Below, piece after piece: positions 11,691 through 23,752 of a DNA stretch of 64,000 nt; position 1 is the first letter of the stretch; every line of letters begins with the position of its first letter. The notes beneath the pieces are model-generated. The model was not told the origin of the DNA. It did no database searches and saw only the letters and a list, made by a program, of their open reading frames with translations. Source of the stretch: Mytilisepta virgata (taxonomy: Eukaryota; Mollusca; Bivalvia; Mytilida; Mytilidae); assembly GCA_028015205.1 (NCBI GenBank), contig CM051508.1, positions 18,122,001-18,186,000 of the forward strand. The letters run 5' to 3'. A program made the position numbers and the translations under genes.

Positions 11691-12189
11691 AGCGCAGCTA
11701 ATGGAGGATGGTTATAAACCTAACTGTTACGGTTCTATAACTTCTATATTAATCAAGGGAAGCCCGTTACACTATTAAAATCTGAAAATTTAGAATTAAG
11801 GCTGATCATAGCAATGATAAATAAAATTGCAATACAACTATAATTTATCCCGGCAAAAATCGGAAACCAGTCTGGGATGCTAAAATTTAACCGAAACTGA
11901 ATAAAATCTGGCAATGTATCGCGATTCTGAAGTGACGATAGGACTTAACTGCTTTGTTTCCTTACCTGGTGTTTTATTTGTTTAACAGATAAGGAAAGAC
12001 GAAATCGGGTAACAAAAAAAAAAAAAACAAAGCAGCTAAGGAAAACAAAATTCAGTAAGGGAATATGAAATAGACAAGCAGATACGAAATAAACTCTACG
12101 AAACTCTTTCGCCACACTTTCATTAGGGTAGAAATGAGTTCAGCTGAATCACAAGAGTTTATCAACCGAAGGGCATATCTAATCGACCG

Positions 12190-12560
12190 TTTCTTCAAAC
12201 TTCCCAGCATACTTTCAATACTATGCATCAGAATTGTTTGGAAGAAATGATTTTTTAGCCATAAATATCTAAGATGTCCTGAAAGGAGTGTTCCTCTGAA
12301 TCCGAATGAATTCCATTTTTCCTTGTTAAACATGATTCTTTGATACCAATTTTGATGCACAGGATGTGCACATTTCGTCGACTCATCAGTTGTGCTCAAG
12401 GTCCAAAATGTTGAAAACCAAAACAACTATCCAAAAGATCGAAGAGCAATTCAAAAATACCAAAATGACCAAAAAGGGGTAAAGCCAAAACCATCTATGG
12501 ACAGAGCTATGTATGAGGGGGATAATCCTAGGTTTAAGTAAAATGATTTCGTTAAAAATA
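12190..12560. repeat. Dispersed repeat D, copy 1
   Basis: It shares 'gtgcacatttcgtcga', 'gttgtgctcaagg' and 'aaaatgttgaaaa' with 59165-59400 in the same order. A partial copy of the first block lies near 37040-37080. Short open frames across it on the minus strand are not conserved between copies. Confidence 0.6.
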
Positions 12561-12729
12561 GATATTATATATTTATATAAAAATACAAAAGTGAACAATA
12601 GAAATGAGTATTATCTAACACAGTCAAACAAAGAAATAAGAAATTTAATTAAAATTTATGATCAAAGATCACGTAAGTCTCCCAAACGAAAAAAATTGAG
12701 CAGGGGTTCCACTAGACCCGGCTAACCCG

Positions 12730-13660
12730 TTACACCAAATTTCATTGAAATTGAACAAGGTTGAAATAATTTCATTCAAATGGAACAAGGTTGAAATTTT
12801 GGTGGGAAAACGGCGGCCATTTTGAAAAGGGCTGCCCATTAAACATTTTCTTTAACTGCAGTCAACTCGGGATATCATGTTTACCCTTTATACCAAATTG
12901 CATTGAAATTGATGAATGTTGAAATTTTGGCGGGAAAATGTCGGCCATTTTGAAAATGGCTGCCCGTAGAACATTTGCGTTATCGCCATTCAACTCCAGA
13001 TATCATGTTTACTGAATAAACCTAAAATCGTTGAAATCCAAGCAAGTTCACTTTTTTGGCGGGAAAATGGCGGCAATTTTGAAAATGGCTGCCCGTAAAA
13101 CATTGTCTTTAACGCCATTCAACTCGGGATATCATGTTTACCCTTTGTGCCAAATTGCATTGAAATTGAAGAATGTTAAAAATTTGGCGGGAAAATGGTG
13201 GCCATTTTGAAAATGGCTGCCGGTAGAACATTTGCGTTATCGCCATTCAACTCGGGATATCATGTTTACTATATAAACCAAAAATCGTTGAAATCCAAGC
13301 AACTTCACTAGTGGCGGCCATTTTCTGACGGGAAAATGGTGGCCATTTTGAAAATGGCTGCCGGTAGAACATTTGCGTTATCGCCATTTAACTCGGGATA
13401 TCATGTTTACTATTTAAACCAAAAATCGTTGAAATCCAAGCAAGTTCACTTTTTTCCATTATTGGCGGCCATTTTGAAAATGGCCGACATATCGTTTCCG
13501 TTTTTCTTTAATAAAAAGTTTCCACTCGTGCTACTGAATATATATACTAAGTTTGGTGAAATTCTGCTAGGCAGTTTTTGAGAAAATTGAGGTCGAAGGT
13601 TTTCGGTTTTTGGCGACCATCTTGAAAATGGCGGCCATTTTGAAAATTTTTAAACATTCT
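12730..13660. repeat. About 128-bp tandem array rich in 'ggcggccattttgaaaatgg'
   Basis: Five or more units recur with the marker 'cgccattcaactcgggatat' near 12845, 12975, 13105, 13233 and 13374, a spacing of about 128-141 bp. Each unit carries one or two copies of a GGCGGCCATTTT-type motif. Its reverse complement resembles the YY1 binding consensus (AAnATGGCGGC). No plausible protein runs through it. Confidence 0.75.
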
Positions 13661-13798
13661 TGCACAACTAGGCATTGGGGTCTATCACCCCAGTAAGTTT
13701 CATTTCATTCGTGTTCGAGATCTGCGTCGGACAAGTTGAAATGGAAAGCGGAAGAAAAAAAAAGACGGAAAAATAATAAGAAACGGATTAAAAACAAT

Positions 13799-13932
13799 AA
13801 GTCTCCAAACTTCGTTTGGGAGACTTAATAAGAAACGGAATAAAAGCAATAAGTCTCCAAACTTCGTTTGGGAGATTTAATAAGAAACGGAGTAAAAGCA
13901 ATAAGTCTCCAAACTTCGTTTGGGAGACTTAA
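13799..13932. repeat. 52-bp tandem repeat with hairpin, 3 copies
   Basis: Units begin at 13799, 13851 and 13903. Each contains 'aagtctccaaacttcg' followed by 'tttgggagactt', which pair as an 11-12-bp hairpin. Related single hairpins occur near 12673, 39471 and 42430. Confidence 0.85.
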
Positions 13933-13937
13933 TTACG

Positions 13938-14090
13938 AATGTCAGAATGTCTGATCATGATCTTGAAATCCGCTCTCACAGGTTATGTAATTTTTGTACA
14001 TTAAAAGAAGTGGACGATGAGCATCATTTCATCTTTGAATGTACATTAAATTCAAATCTTAGAAATGGTTATTTTGGCAAGTTAGGATAA
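13938..14090 (+). pseudogene. C-terminal remnant of a non-LTR (LINE) reverse transcriptase polyprotein
   Basis: A 50-codon open stretch ends at TAA 14088-14090 and reads with the spaced pattern 'LEIRSHRLCNFC', 'DDEHHFIFEC' and 'LRNGYF'. This Cys-x2-Cys ... DE-HF ... C ... R...F signature is typical of the tail after the RT domain in CR1/L2/RTE-like LINEs (family knowledge). No upstream RT domain is present, so it is a 5'-truncated, dead copy. It lies just after the 52-bp hairpin array. Confidence 0.6.
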
Positions 14091-14530
14091 GAAAAATCTG
14101 ATTTACGAAAAATTAAAATTATTAAAAATAAAGTTGTTACGATTTATTAGCTTGGGAATTCGTGGATTTCAACTGTTATATTAAGCTTTGTAGAGCATGG
14201 TCAGGCCACAGTCTAGCCGTCTGATTGAAGCTGCGCGATGTAATATACTGTATTATTGTTTATCGTATTTCCCCATGCCTATATCGACCTGCTGAGGCCT
14301 TCACAATTTCCCGTATTTCGGCACTGTGACGTCGTAAAGAGTTGACCCGACCCTAATATGAGCTGACCCGAATATATCAGCGACGTCGTAATGTTTGACC
14401 CAACGTTGACCCGAATATATCAGGAAAACATCCGGTTATAGGCAGATGGCCATTGAAAAGTAAGAAATTCCATTAAGATTGCTAGTTAACAATACGATAA
14501 ATTTATCATCAAGTTTTCTTCAAACAAATG

Positions 14531-14637
14531 TTGTAAAATATAAGCCGCTCGACACAATATAAAGCTTTTTAGCTCGTTCGCTACGCTCACTCGCCGAAAA
14601 AGCTTCACATTGTGTCTCGCGGCTGATATTTTACGAT
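14531..14637. repeat. Palindrome with about 45-bp arms
   Basis: Left arm 'gtaaaatataagccgctc' and the following 'gacacaata...aagcttttt' are mirrored by 'aaaaagcttcacattgtgt' and 'gcggctgatattttac'. Probably a MITE remnant. Confidence 0.6.
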
Positions 14638-14827
14638 ATACGTTTGCAGAAAACCTGATAATTTGTACATAGCAACGTAATATTCTAGAACGTAGAACGT
14701 AACCAAAAAATAGCGTGCAATATTCGCAGATATTGCACGGAGAGCAATATTGCATTGTATAAGGACGATATTTTTTATATTTTTTCTGGTTATTTCTGGG
14801 ATCTGGGTGGTGTTGCCATATAATAAA

Positions 14828-14948
14828 AGGGTTATTGCACGAAATTGGGAAATATTGTCCCTCGTAGAATATTATATCGCACTCGCAAACTCGTGCAATA
14901 TTACACTCTACTCGGGACAATATTTCCCTGTATTCGTGCAATAACCCT
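14828..14948. repeat. Palindrome with about 55-bp arms
   Basis: 'agggttattgcacgaa' followed by 'gggaaatattgtccc' is mirrored by 'gggacaatatttccc' and 'ttcgtgcaataaccct'. Non-coding; overlapping short frames are artefacts of the inverted repeat. Confidence 0.65.
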
Positions 14949-14949
14949 A

Positions 14950-16078
14950 TATTAAAATGTGTTAACAAAACTGGGGTGTTTCTTTACTTTTTACAAAAGA
15001 AATTCTGTGTCGGTCCTGTTCTAAATTACATCTAGCATCTCTCTCATACAGAATAATGCTGAATATTGGCATCATTTTGTTTTAATCTAAGAAATTGATT
15101 TGATTGTATATTATGTCCATTGTGTAGGCATTCGATTCTATTTAATTTCATAAGAGTATACCTCCATTTTCCACTCTAAACTGATTTTTATTCTCTTTCA
15201 TAGCCAATATTTAATATTATTAACCAGTAGGGTAAAATACAATCCAAAGATACTAATATTAGATATAGTAAATTTATGCTGTATACGACGCATTTCAAGG
15301 AGTTACCTCTCATCAGCAGCATTAAAACCGAAACATTTGGAAGACCAAAATCCAAACTTATATTAAACAAGAAGTACTCAACCAAAAATACCGAAATAGG
15401 AAGCCAAATTTCAGCTAACGAGATCTACCATGTGCAATAAAAGGAATGAACCCTTAGTATTTCTATTATTTTTGAATTTTGCTAAATACTGGTAATTTCT
15501 GTAACAAATCAATGAATAATCATGTCAGACAAGTTCGACGACTGGGTTGGCGAATATCCTCGGGGACCTAGGGTCCACCAGCAGAGGTATCATCCCAGGA
15601 GTTTCAAAACTATCAAATCGAATCACATTCCCCAAATTTTGAAATTACTCTGCATAACCAGTTGTTATGAATTAGATAGATAGGTAGGCCTATAAATAAG
15701 GATCCAAGACAGACGCGGGTGGTCTAAATAGTGAATGGTTTGCTTTCTTCCAGACGCTGATACTATAAGTTTCTATTTTTAGAATTGTAAAACCTAGATA
15801 TTTCTTCCACATGTTAGGGGTATCCACAAAACCGGTTTAACATGTCTGTTTTAATAGGCGAGATGAATAATAACCATTAAACCGAACTAAAAAAGAACAT
15901 AAAGAGATCGCATTACAGCCCACAATATGGGGCATGTACCCACAGCACATAACAATCCCTACGAGGCCATATCCAACTATAGAAGTCGTCACGTGACATT
16001 GGTGACGTCACACATCACCTATACCATGCCCAAGTAAATTGTATAGAAATGCACTTGGGCGATCAGGAATCGATAAAA
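14950..16078. other. No supported gene
   Basis: AT-rich. Open frames are under 70 codons and have no domain. I see no distinctive repeat. Confidence 0.4.
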
Positions 16079-16079
16079 T

Positions 16080-17060
16080 AAACTACTTTTAGTTCGTGCT
16101 GAAAAAATTTTGGTGCTATGTAGTACTTCCTCATATATTTAGAAATATATTTATGCTATTTGGAAACGTTTAAATTTTTGTCTTATCCCTTCCAAATGCT
16201 TTTGAAAATTTTGTCTTATTTTCCCGTTAAGTCCATATTATTAAATCATCTAACTCCGATAAATTGGCTTTTTTGTCGTTTTTAACATTAAATTGCGATT
16301 TAACCAAAACTGATGGAAAAATGTTGGTGCTATGTGCTAATTAATACATATATGAATTTTTGAAATATCGTAAATTCAATAGTTTAATTTTTTATTATAT
16401 CCCTTCCAAATTGATTTGAGAATTAGCTATTTTCGGAAAATTTGTTATTATTTTTTAAGATGGCGACGATGACCGGAAATGGCACTAGGCGCGAAAATAC
16501 AAACATTTAATGATTTTCAAATTCATATTTGCATCGAAACAAACTCTTATGTTTGAAATATAAAGTATATATATTTATATATATAAATAGCTGACATAAC
16601 TTATTAATAAGTGTATAGTTTCCAATTGCACTGCATATTAACTTATCCTCGCCAAGGGCGATATAGATTATGAAAAAAAAATCGCACCTTTGCCAGTATT
16701 AATGAAAGCTAACACAGATGATGGATCATTTCATACAGACATCATTTCTTTTCAATCGAGGATTTTATTATATAATGTTTGTGTGATGAAGTTATAATAA
16801 AAAGGGGGATATGCATACTATAGATACTGATATATTCGTAGAGACATATTGTTTTATGTCTCGGATGTTACTAATAAAGTATATGCTTTGGTCTTCATAT
16901 ATCATGTTTGAGTAAAACTTTCATAACTTTTCGAAATATCGTAATTGCAATAGTTTAAATTTTGATTATGTCCCTTCCAAACTGACTTGAAAATTAGCTA
17001 TTTTGAAATGTGTTATTTTTTACTATTATTATTCAAGATGGCACCCATCCTAATCAGCTT
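16080..17060. repeat. Three diverged copies of a 'cccttccaaa' block
   Basis: A block of the form 'tatcccttccaaattgattt' then 'gaaaattagctatttt' recurs near 16190, 16400 and 16970. Two copies end in 'aagatggc'. Spacing is irregular, so these are old duplications. Confidence 0.45.
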
Positions 17061-18806
17061 CTACCTTGCCATAACAAAGTAAATATATATACGAGTAAAT
17101 AGAATTACTCATATAATATGTCAAATGTTAAATATATAAATACCAAAAAGATATAATTAATTTAAAATAAATTAAAATGTTACTTATCTGACATTTGAAT
17201 TTATATTTCATCACTGCATTCTTTGTGATCCCCCTTAAACACACACCTCTTTATTAAAATGTTGCATTGATTATCAAAAAATGTGGCGTTAAAAATGAAA
17301 TCACGCTGTTTTTGGTCAGCAAACGGTTTACCTGTATACATACAATGTACCTGTGTACCTTAATTAACGGTTGGAATAATAAACATCCGGACAGTCAAGG
17401 TACAATATACATGTCAAATCGTTAATTAGTTATAATTACCTGAAACACACAGCATGTTAATTGCGCATAATAAATTTCTTCAGATAAAACTCAAATAAAT
17501 TTTACCAAAAAAAAATCGCTTTTCTCGCGGCTTAAAAAATTAAAAAAGACTTGCACCATTACCATTTATCACGTGTAATTATGTACTTTTGACAGTTTGT
17601 ATAAATAGGTGATAAATTTCATATTATCAATTATTGTCACAATTTCATACATTGATCCATGTGAAAATGTTACTACATATTTCAAATAAAAAGTTTTTTT
17701 AAAGTGAAGACGTGGAGAACGTGCTATAATCAATACAGAGTTATCGAAGTACGATGAATGCCTGGCATGAACGGGACCAGTAGATTCCCGATATTGGGTA
17801 ACCAGTTAATAAGTCTAAACAGAGTTACCTAACATAATTATGACCGATATAGCTGCATATGCCCCGTATTAAGAAGATCTGAAGTAATACTGCCGATACT
17901 ACAAAATATCTGAAATAAAATTTATATACCAAAATTATACATACATGTAACAAAGCTCAGAAACGTATTTCCACTCAAAAAGGCTTCTGACTTCACAAAA
18001 ATGTGGCGGGGTTAAACTAGTTTGCAAGAGTACACAACCACACCCCTGGCGATGGCGGTGGAACAAATAGACAGTAAAAAGCAGAAAATAGCAAATTAAA
18101 CAATAAATATCACACTTGATATGGAGAAAAAAAATAAACACGACTTAAAAGTGTCACTTAAAGAGTGCTCGCTGTTAACAGCTAGCTCATTTTAGCGTTT
18201 CTCTGTATATTTCAAACTTAATTTTCTTTATGAAATGACATGCAAGAAAAACGTGAAAAGTAGAAAACCCTCAATCAACAGCTTGATTGGTTCAGAAGCC
18301 AAATTGAATGGAATGGTAAAAATGATTTAAATTTTGGATGTGAAATACCATAAAAAATAAAGTTCCTGCAGGTTGTATTATATTTACAACGATGGAAAAA
18401 ATCCGTATAACTATAACTAATTTGTGATATCGGTGTCCCTTCTTTACTAGTTTATTTTGGTAATGAAATATATTCCATTCATTAAAATCTGCAATATCAC
18501 TGCAAAAAAGCTTATAGCATACAAGATACTATTAGATTTAAAATGATTGAAATTCAGATACAAGATAAAGAGTAGCTAGGGCCATTTCCCCTTGCATTTA
18601 TTTCACTTCTAGGACCATTTTGAAAAAGTCACCTAATACCTTTCAAAATCTCTGGGAACATAGCATAGTTAATGGTCTATAACGAATTCCTAAAAATGAC
18701 TAATAAATATTTTACTAAAATGTTTCTATATACCTGAATATCGCTTTTGAAGACAGTATATACACAAATTTGCCAAATTAAAGTCTTTAAGACAGTGTTT
18801 CAACGT
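17060..18806. other. No supported gene
   Basis: AT-rich non-coding sequence. The only familiar item is a fragment of the 11355 repeat family at about 17985-18070. Confidence 0.4.
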
Positions 18807-19406
18807 GAAGGACACTCAGAACCAAAACGAATATTTTGCTGTAAGTGAGTTTATGTATTGTCTTTCATAGCGAGCACAGCGAGCGCTTTAGGAGCATTTG
18901 GGTCATTTAGAAAAGTTTTTGTTTAATGGGGGCATCCATTGTGCAATCCAAAGGGAATTTATTTTTAAAGCGAATATAGCCATATTGTGCTACATACTAA
19001 GGATAGAAAAAGTTTCGTTCGCCGGAAATGGAAGTAAGGGAAATAACTTCAGATTATAATTTTAGAGTCAGAATCGTGATACCGGAAATGAGTTTCTGCA
19101 AAGGGCTATTGCTGCGCTCACATCATTGGCCACGTCAACAGCATATCACAGTAGACTGGATTTGGTTTTGAATGTCATTCTTGGCAATATTCCCAAAAAA
19201 TGATAGAAACTTACCAGTATCGCCTATTTACACGACTTTTGCGGGTAGAAAACTTGAATTTATCATTGATTAAACAGAAAATGTTGTATTTTAACATAAA
19301 AGTACATTGCGTATAATTATTTGGGATAAAAAGTAAGTAAATATTTAAGATTTAAAAATCAATGGTTACGAGTGAAACAAATACCGGGGAAAGTTGCCCT
19401 ACTCCC
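18807..19406. repeat. Dispersed repeat copy 2 (empty-site allele)
   Basis: Paralogue of 507-1238. It contains 'cacgacttttgcgggtag' at about 19230 with neither of the two palindromes found in copy 1. Its own extra stretch (about 18870-19150) includes an inverted copy of repeat R. Confidence 0.65.
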
Positions 19407-20470
19407 TTCATTGAGGTAATTACAAAAAAGTCATTTTCAATGTAAAAATATGGACCAAGTATCTGTTTGTTTCATTGAAATTTTCTACAAACTTTTTATG
19501 TGAAATCCAACAATCCTAAATCTCTTTCGATTTTTTATGTTTGTGTTTTTTTATCTTTTATCTCTTTTTCGTTTGTTTGAAGGTCTGTTAATTGAATGGC
19601 GTTAATTTTCTTGAAATGTTTTCATATATATATATATACACACTATTCTCTTATAAATATATTGTGGCAAATATCAATTAACTTATTAAGAAATTATGCA
19701 AATTTTGATTAAAGAAAGTATGTTGGCGATTAATTGGTAACTTTAAATGTATGTTGACAAAATGCTTCACTGATTTTCTGTCTTTCAATAACAGAATACT
19801 AACCTTGAAATATTAGACTTTGGTTTGAACAGGAAAAAACAGTTGGAGTTTGTTTACTTGTTAAGATAGGGTGATTTGGTTATGTTTTCAGGGTGTCTGA
19901 AAACAAGCACTTTCAAAAGTCGAAATAAGCGTCATACTGTGAGGCATCATGTCATTAAAAAAAAACGATTTTTAGTCTTTTTACCTACAGGAGATTGAAA
20001 AAAAGTGTAAAAAATCGAATTAAGCGTAAAGTTGTGATGGCATGATGATGGAGTTTAGTATTTTTACATACAGACGATAATTTGAAAGTTCTTCAAAGCA
20101 AAATAGCATTGGACTTTCAGGGGAGTGAAATATTTTTCATTATTCCGAACGCATGTGCCGTTAACACGATGAACAGCAATAAACTTTATTTCATTTTCTT
20201 TAAACCTTGTGACGTAAATTTATGGAAATTGTAAAGAATTAATTTCCATAACCCTTCTTTCATAACTATAATTAATAGTGTGACCATCGAAAATTCTCAC
20301 TTGTACGAAAAATAATTCCTGAATGCTTTTTAGTCTTTTATTTGGACTTTCATTTACTAAAATCAGAGGTTTACGCCAAGTAACTTTACTTATTGGATAT
20401 ATTTTGCAGAATATTTGAAATTTTTGAAATATTGTATGTCATACATATCACATATATCACAAACATCTGT
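19407..20470. other. No supported gene
   Basis: I looked here on the minus strand for the second lectin exon that should follow the orphan exon at 20673-20832 and did not find one. Confidence 0.4.
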
Positions 20471-20650
20471 TAAGTTTGAATGACTGACTGAGTGAGTGAG
20501 TGAATAAGTAAATGGGTGAGTGAGTGAGTGAGTAAATAAGTAAATGGGTGAGTGAATGAGTGAGTGAATAAGTAAATGGGTGAGTGAGTGAGTGAGTAAA
20601 TAAGTAAATGGGTGAGTGAATGAGTGAGTGAATAAGTAAATGGGTGAATT
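20471..20650. repeat. GAGT-based minisatellite
   Basis: Repeats of 'gagtgagtgaataagtaaat' and 'gggtgagtgagtgag' form a higher-order unit of about 60 bp. It sits directly 3' (minus sense) of the lectin exon donor, so it is intronic or intergenic. It produces spurious Thr/His/Ser-rich frames. Confidence 0.85.
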
Positions 20651-20672
20651 AAAAAATAAATATTGTACATAC

Positions 20673-20832
20673 AAATTAACAGATAGAAGATAATCCGTAA
20701 TATCTTGGAGTATTGTCTCGTTGACAATTTTAGGTAAATCCATGCCAAGGCTGGTACATGTATCTCTTGCCCCTTGCCAGTTACTAGTTACTCCAGGCGT
20801 AGGCATCAGGTAGGTGGTACTTGAAACATAAC
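20673..20832 (-). CDS. Orphan C-type lectin domain exon
   Basis: A 160-nt exon with acceptor 'tcctacag' (minus) and donor GTATGT. It is the same size and phase (2 nt in, 2 nt out) as the lectin exon at 31871-32030 and similar over its whole length. It encodes the first half of a C-type lectin fold, including 'NWQGARDTC' and 'LGMDLPKIVNE', with the first core Cys. I found neither a matching signal-peptide exon upstream (20.8-26.7 kb) nor the second lectin exon downstream (0-20.6 kb). It is either part of a gene with very long introns or an isolated duplicate. The frame is intact, so decay is not advanced. Confidence 0.6.
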
Positions 20833-21727
20833 CTGTAGGAGTTGAAAATACTCACAGTAGTAAAGTTGGTACCAAGGTAAAGATGTTTGAAATTAAAAAC
20901 ATTTAGTTTGAAAGAGAAAGAAGAATAAAAGTTTGGGCAAAGTCAAAACACACTCATTAACCTACACATGTCTTTTACCGTAGAAAATATTAAATAGTAA
21001 AAGTAAATATTCGTTTAGAGTTTAATAAGCCTTTTTTACTATGTTTTTTAATCTTGACCCCCCTCCCCCCAATACAAAATTCAAAATATTGTTTTCTTAT
21101 AAAAGACAGTAAGGGAACAAAAACTACTTTTTCTAAAATGTAAGGAAGTTATTTAATTGAAAATAACTATAGGTTCAACATTTGGTTAAGTTAAGTTAGC
21201 ACCAAAATGAAGGAAAAATCCGTATCGGAAATTTACGAAAAAAGTTTAGATTTCAAAACATATGCACAAATGAGTCAGTTCAAAAATGCATGTGCGGAAA
21301 AAAACTTGCACTGAATTTTAAAAGAAAATTATAACAAAACAAATATGCACATACAGGCGAGAGAAAAACGAGAATCCCGATAGTCCGATGGAGATTTCCC
21401 TCGGACACGGCCCTTTGTTTGGCACTGATGAAAATAGTGTATTCTTTCAACACACAATTAAGCTGCTGTCACAATTTAGAAATACTAATATCCTAACATC
21501 TCAATTTCTTTAGCCCTTTAATAAAATTTACATATAAATACCTTGAAAAGAGATAAGTAGTAACAAGATGCTGCTTAAATGAACCATCTTTTCGTTATAA
21601 TCCACCGCTGCTATGCTGAACAACAGTACTTCAGATTTAAAGCTAATATCGTTACCTTTGTCTTCACAAAGACTATTTCACAGTATGAATACTTTTATCG
21701 ATTGTTTGTTTATAAGATAATGATTAT
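20833..21727. other. No supported gene
   Basis: Non-coding, AT-rich. It contains a C-rich run near 21058-21070. No exon with lectin-like splice phases recognised. Confidence 0.4.
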
Positions 21728-21905
21728 AGGGTTATTGAATGAGCTTTTTTCATATTGGTCCTGTATTATGTCCAAGGACAGTCGTATTGGGCCAAGGATA
21801 GCTGCATTTTGCCGAGGCCAAATGCAGCTGTCCGAGGCCCAATGCGACCTGTCCGAGGGCATAATACTGGAGCTATATGACAAAAGCCCATTCTATGATC
21901 CCTTT
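21728..21905. mobile_element. Palindromic MITE with about 85-bp arms
   Basis: The left arm, from about 21728 through 'tcctgtattatgtcc', 'gtattgggcc' and 'agctgcatttt', is mirrored by the right arm ending at about 21905. Centre near 21815. The core arms (21750-21880) are the best conserved. Non-coding. Confidence 0.7.
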
Positions 21906-22111
21906 ATTAACTAGCTGTGTAAAATCATGAAAATGTATGACTTATCAATAATAATTGAAAAAAAATATTGCGATTTTTTTTGTTCACTTGTTTATAAATA
22001 AAAAATATATACCTTCATTGGCTAGTTTCCGATGGCCACATCTTCATATTCTTTCTTTCTTACCTTCAGGTCATTGATGGATGTGTTATGTTACATGCTA
22101 AATTTCTTTTT

Positions 22112-23275
22112 ATCCCCCCGCTTAGCGAAAGCGGGGGGATAATGTAATACAGTCCGTCCGTACGTACGTACGTACGTACGTCTGTAGTGGCAAGGCATAT
22201 CTCTGAAACGGTAAAAGATAGAAACTTGAAATTTGGCATCATGGAAGAGTATATGACCCACTAGGGAATAGACCCCTTAAAATTGGAATTCGACCCCTTG
22301 GGGCCAAATTATGAGCGAAAAACGAATTTCGCGATATCCAATAAATGGAGATATCTCCAAAAGTGTTAAAGCTAGGATATTGGAACTTATGTCACTACTT
22401 ATATTGCCTTTCCCAAGTTGAAAGAGGGTATCAAAATTTTGGTCCCGCCCCTAGGGGCAATGCCCTAAGGAGTTAAAAAATGTCTAAAAACGATTGTCCA
22501 AGAACTCCTCCTACACCGTAGAAGATAGAAACATGAAATTAGGTACACTAGTAACACTTGAAGAGTTGTCTGTGCCAAAGGTTTCGGAATTTTGATTTTT
22601 GCCCGGGGGGTGGGGCTACACCCTAATATGTAAAATCTCAAAATATGGTAAGATCAGTTCATATCCCCACCCCTTAACCATATATATTTTTATTCCACAT
22701 TTAAAGACGAGTTACATGGTCACCCCCGGGGGTCAGCCCCACCCCCCTCATTTGGAAAATTACAAGATATCTCAAAAACAGTTAAGATCCCCACCCCTAA
22801 ACCATATATATTCTTAGTGGGCATGACAAGACAAGTTTAATGGTCATCCCCGGGGGTCGGCCCCACCCCCCTAATTTAGAAAATTACAAGTTATCTCTAA
22901 AACAGTTGAGATCCCCACCCCTAAACCATATATATTCTTAGTGGGCATGACAAGACCAGTTGAATGGTCATCCCCGGGGGGTCGGCCCCACCCCCCTCAT
23001 TTACAAAATTACAAGTTATCTCAAAAACAGTTGAGATCCCCACCCCTAAACCATATATATTCTTAGTGGGCATGACAAGACCAGTTGAATGGTCATCCCC
23101 GGGGGTCGGCCCCACCCCCCTCATTTACAAAATTACAAGTTATCTCAAAAACAGTTGAGATCCCCACCCCTAAACCATATATATTCTTAGTGGGCATGAC
23201 AAGACCAGTTTAATGGTCATCCCGGGGGTCGGCCCCACCCCACTTATTTAGAAAATTACAAGTTATCTCTAAATG
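22112..23275. repeat. Hairpin-headed element with 125-bp tandem units
   Basis: It starts with a perfect hairpin 'atccccccgctt'/'aagcggggggat' (22112-22140) and a (GTAC)n run at about 22158-22181. It continues into five units of about 124-125 bp, from 22660, carrying 'ccatatatattcttagtggg' and 'ccccgggggtcggcccca'. The later units are nearly identical, which implies recent homogenisation. Confidence 0.85.
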
Positions 23276-23589
23276 AGATGCCCAATTTCATATTTCTGTG
23301 TTGTTTCTTGATATCCAAAGATCAGTGTCAAACTTTTTCTCTATTTATGCAATTTGAAATTATGAGGGGTTCAGACTTTGTGCATTCCGACTTTGCTGGG
23401 AGCGGGGGGATGTGCAATCTCCGATTGCTGCGTTTCATCTTACAGTTGTTTTTGTAGTAATTTTTTTTTAAATACTTAAGCAAGCAACTATTATAGAAAG
23501 AAATTATAGCTTTGTCTCCTCCCAATATTATTTGCATCGATTTTCTAGGTTTTTGTCATCTGCTTGCAAACATGACAGAAGTAAACAAA

Positions 23590-23752
23590 TCCATATTGGG
23601 CCTAGGCCTTATTTTCATATTGAGGCTGAAATCCATATTGGTCCTGTTTTTCTGGCTCATATTTCCATATTGAGGCTAAAACTCTTATTGGTCCTGTTTT
23701 TCAGGCCTGATATCCATATTGAGGCTATAATCCATATTGGTCCAGTTTTTTG
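23590..23752. repeat. About 55-bp tandem repeat, 3 units
   Basis: Units contain 'catattgaggctgaaat' and 'attggtcctgtttttc', with slight divergence. Non-coding. Confidence 0.65.

Noticed and set aside
13799..13932. CRISPR-like array of hairpin repeats
   Set aside because: Only three units; the spacers are as conserved as the repeats; and the genome is clearly eukaryotic.
20390..20660. Long Thr/His/Ser-rich extension of the lectin frame
   Set aside because: It is translation of the GAGT minisatellite past a good GTATGT donor; the paralogous exon ends at the same splice position.
22599..23158. Gly/Pro-rich frames on both strands
   Set aside because: They are translations of the 125-bp tandem units and have no independent support.
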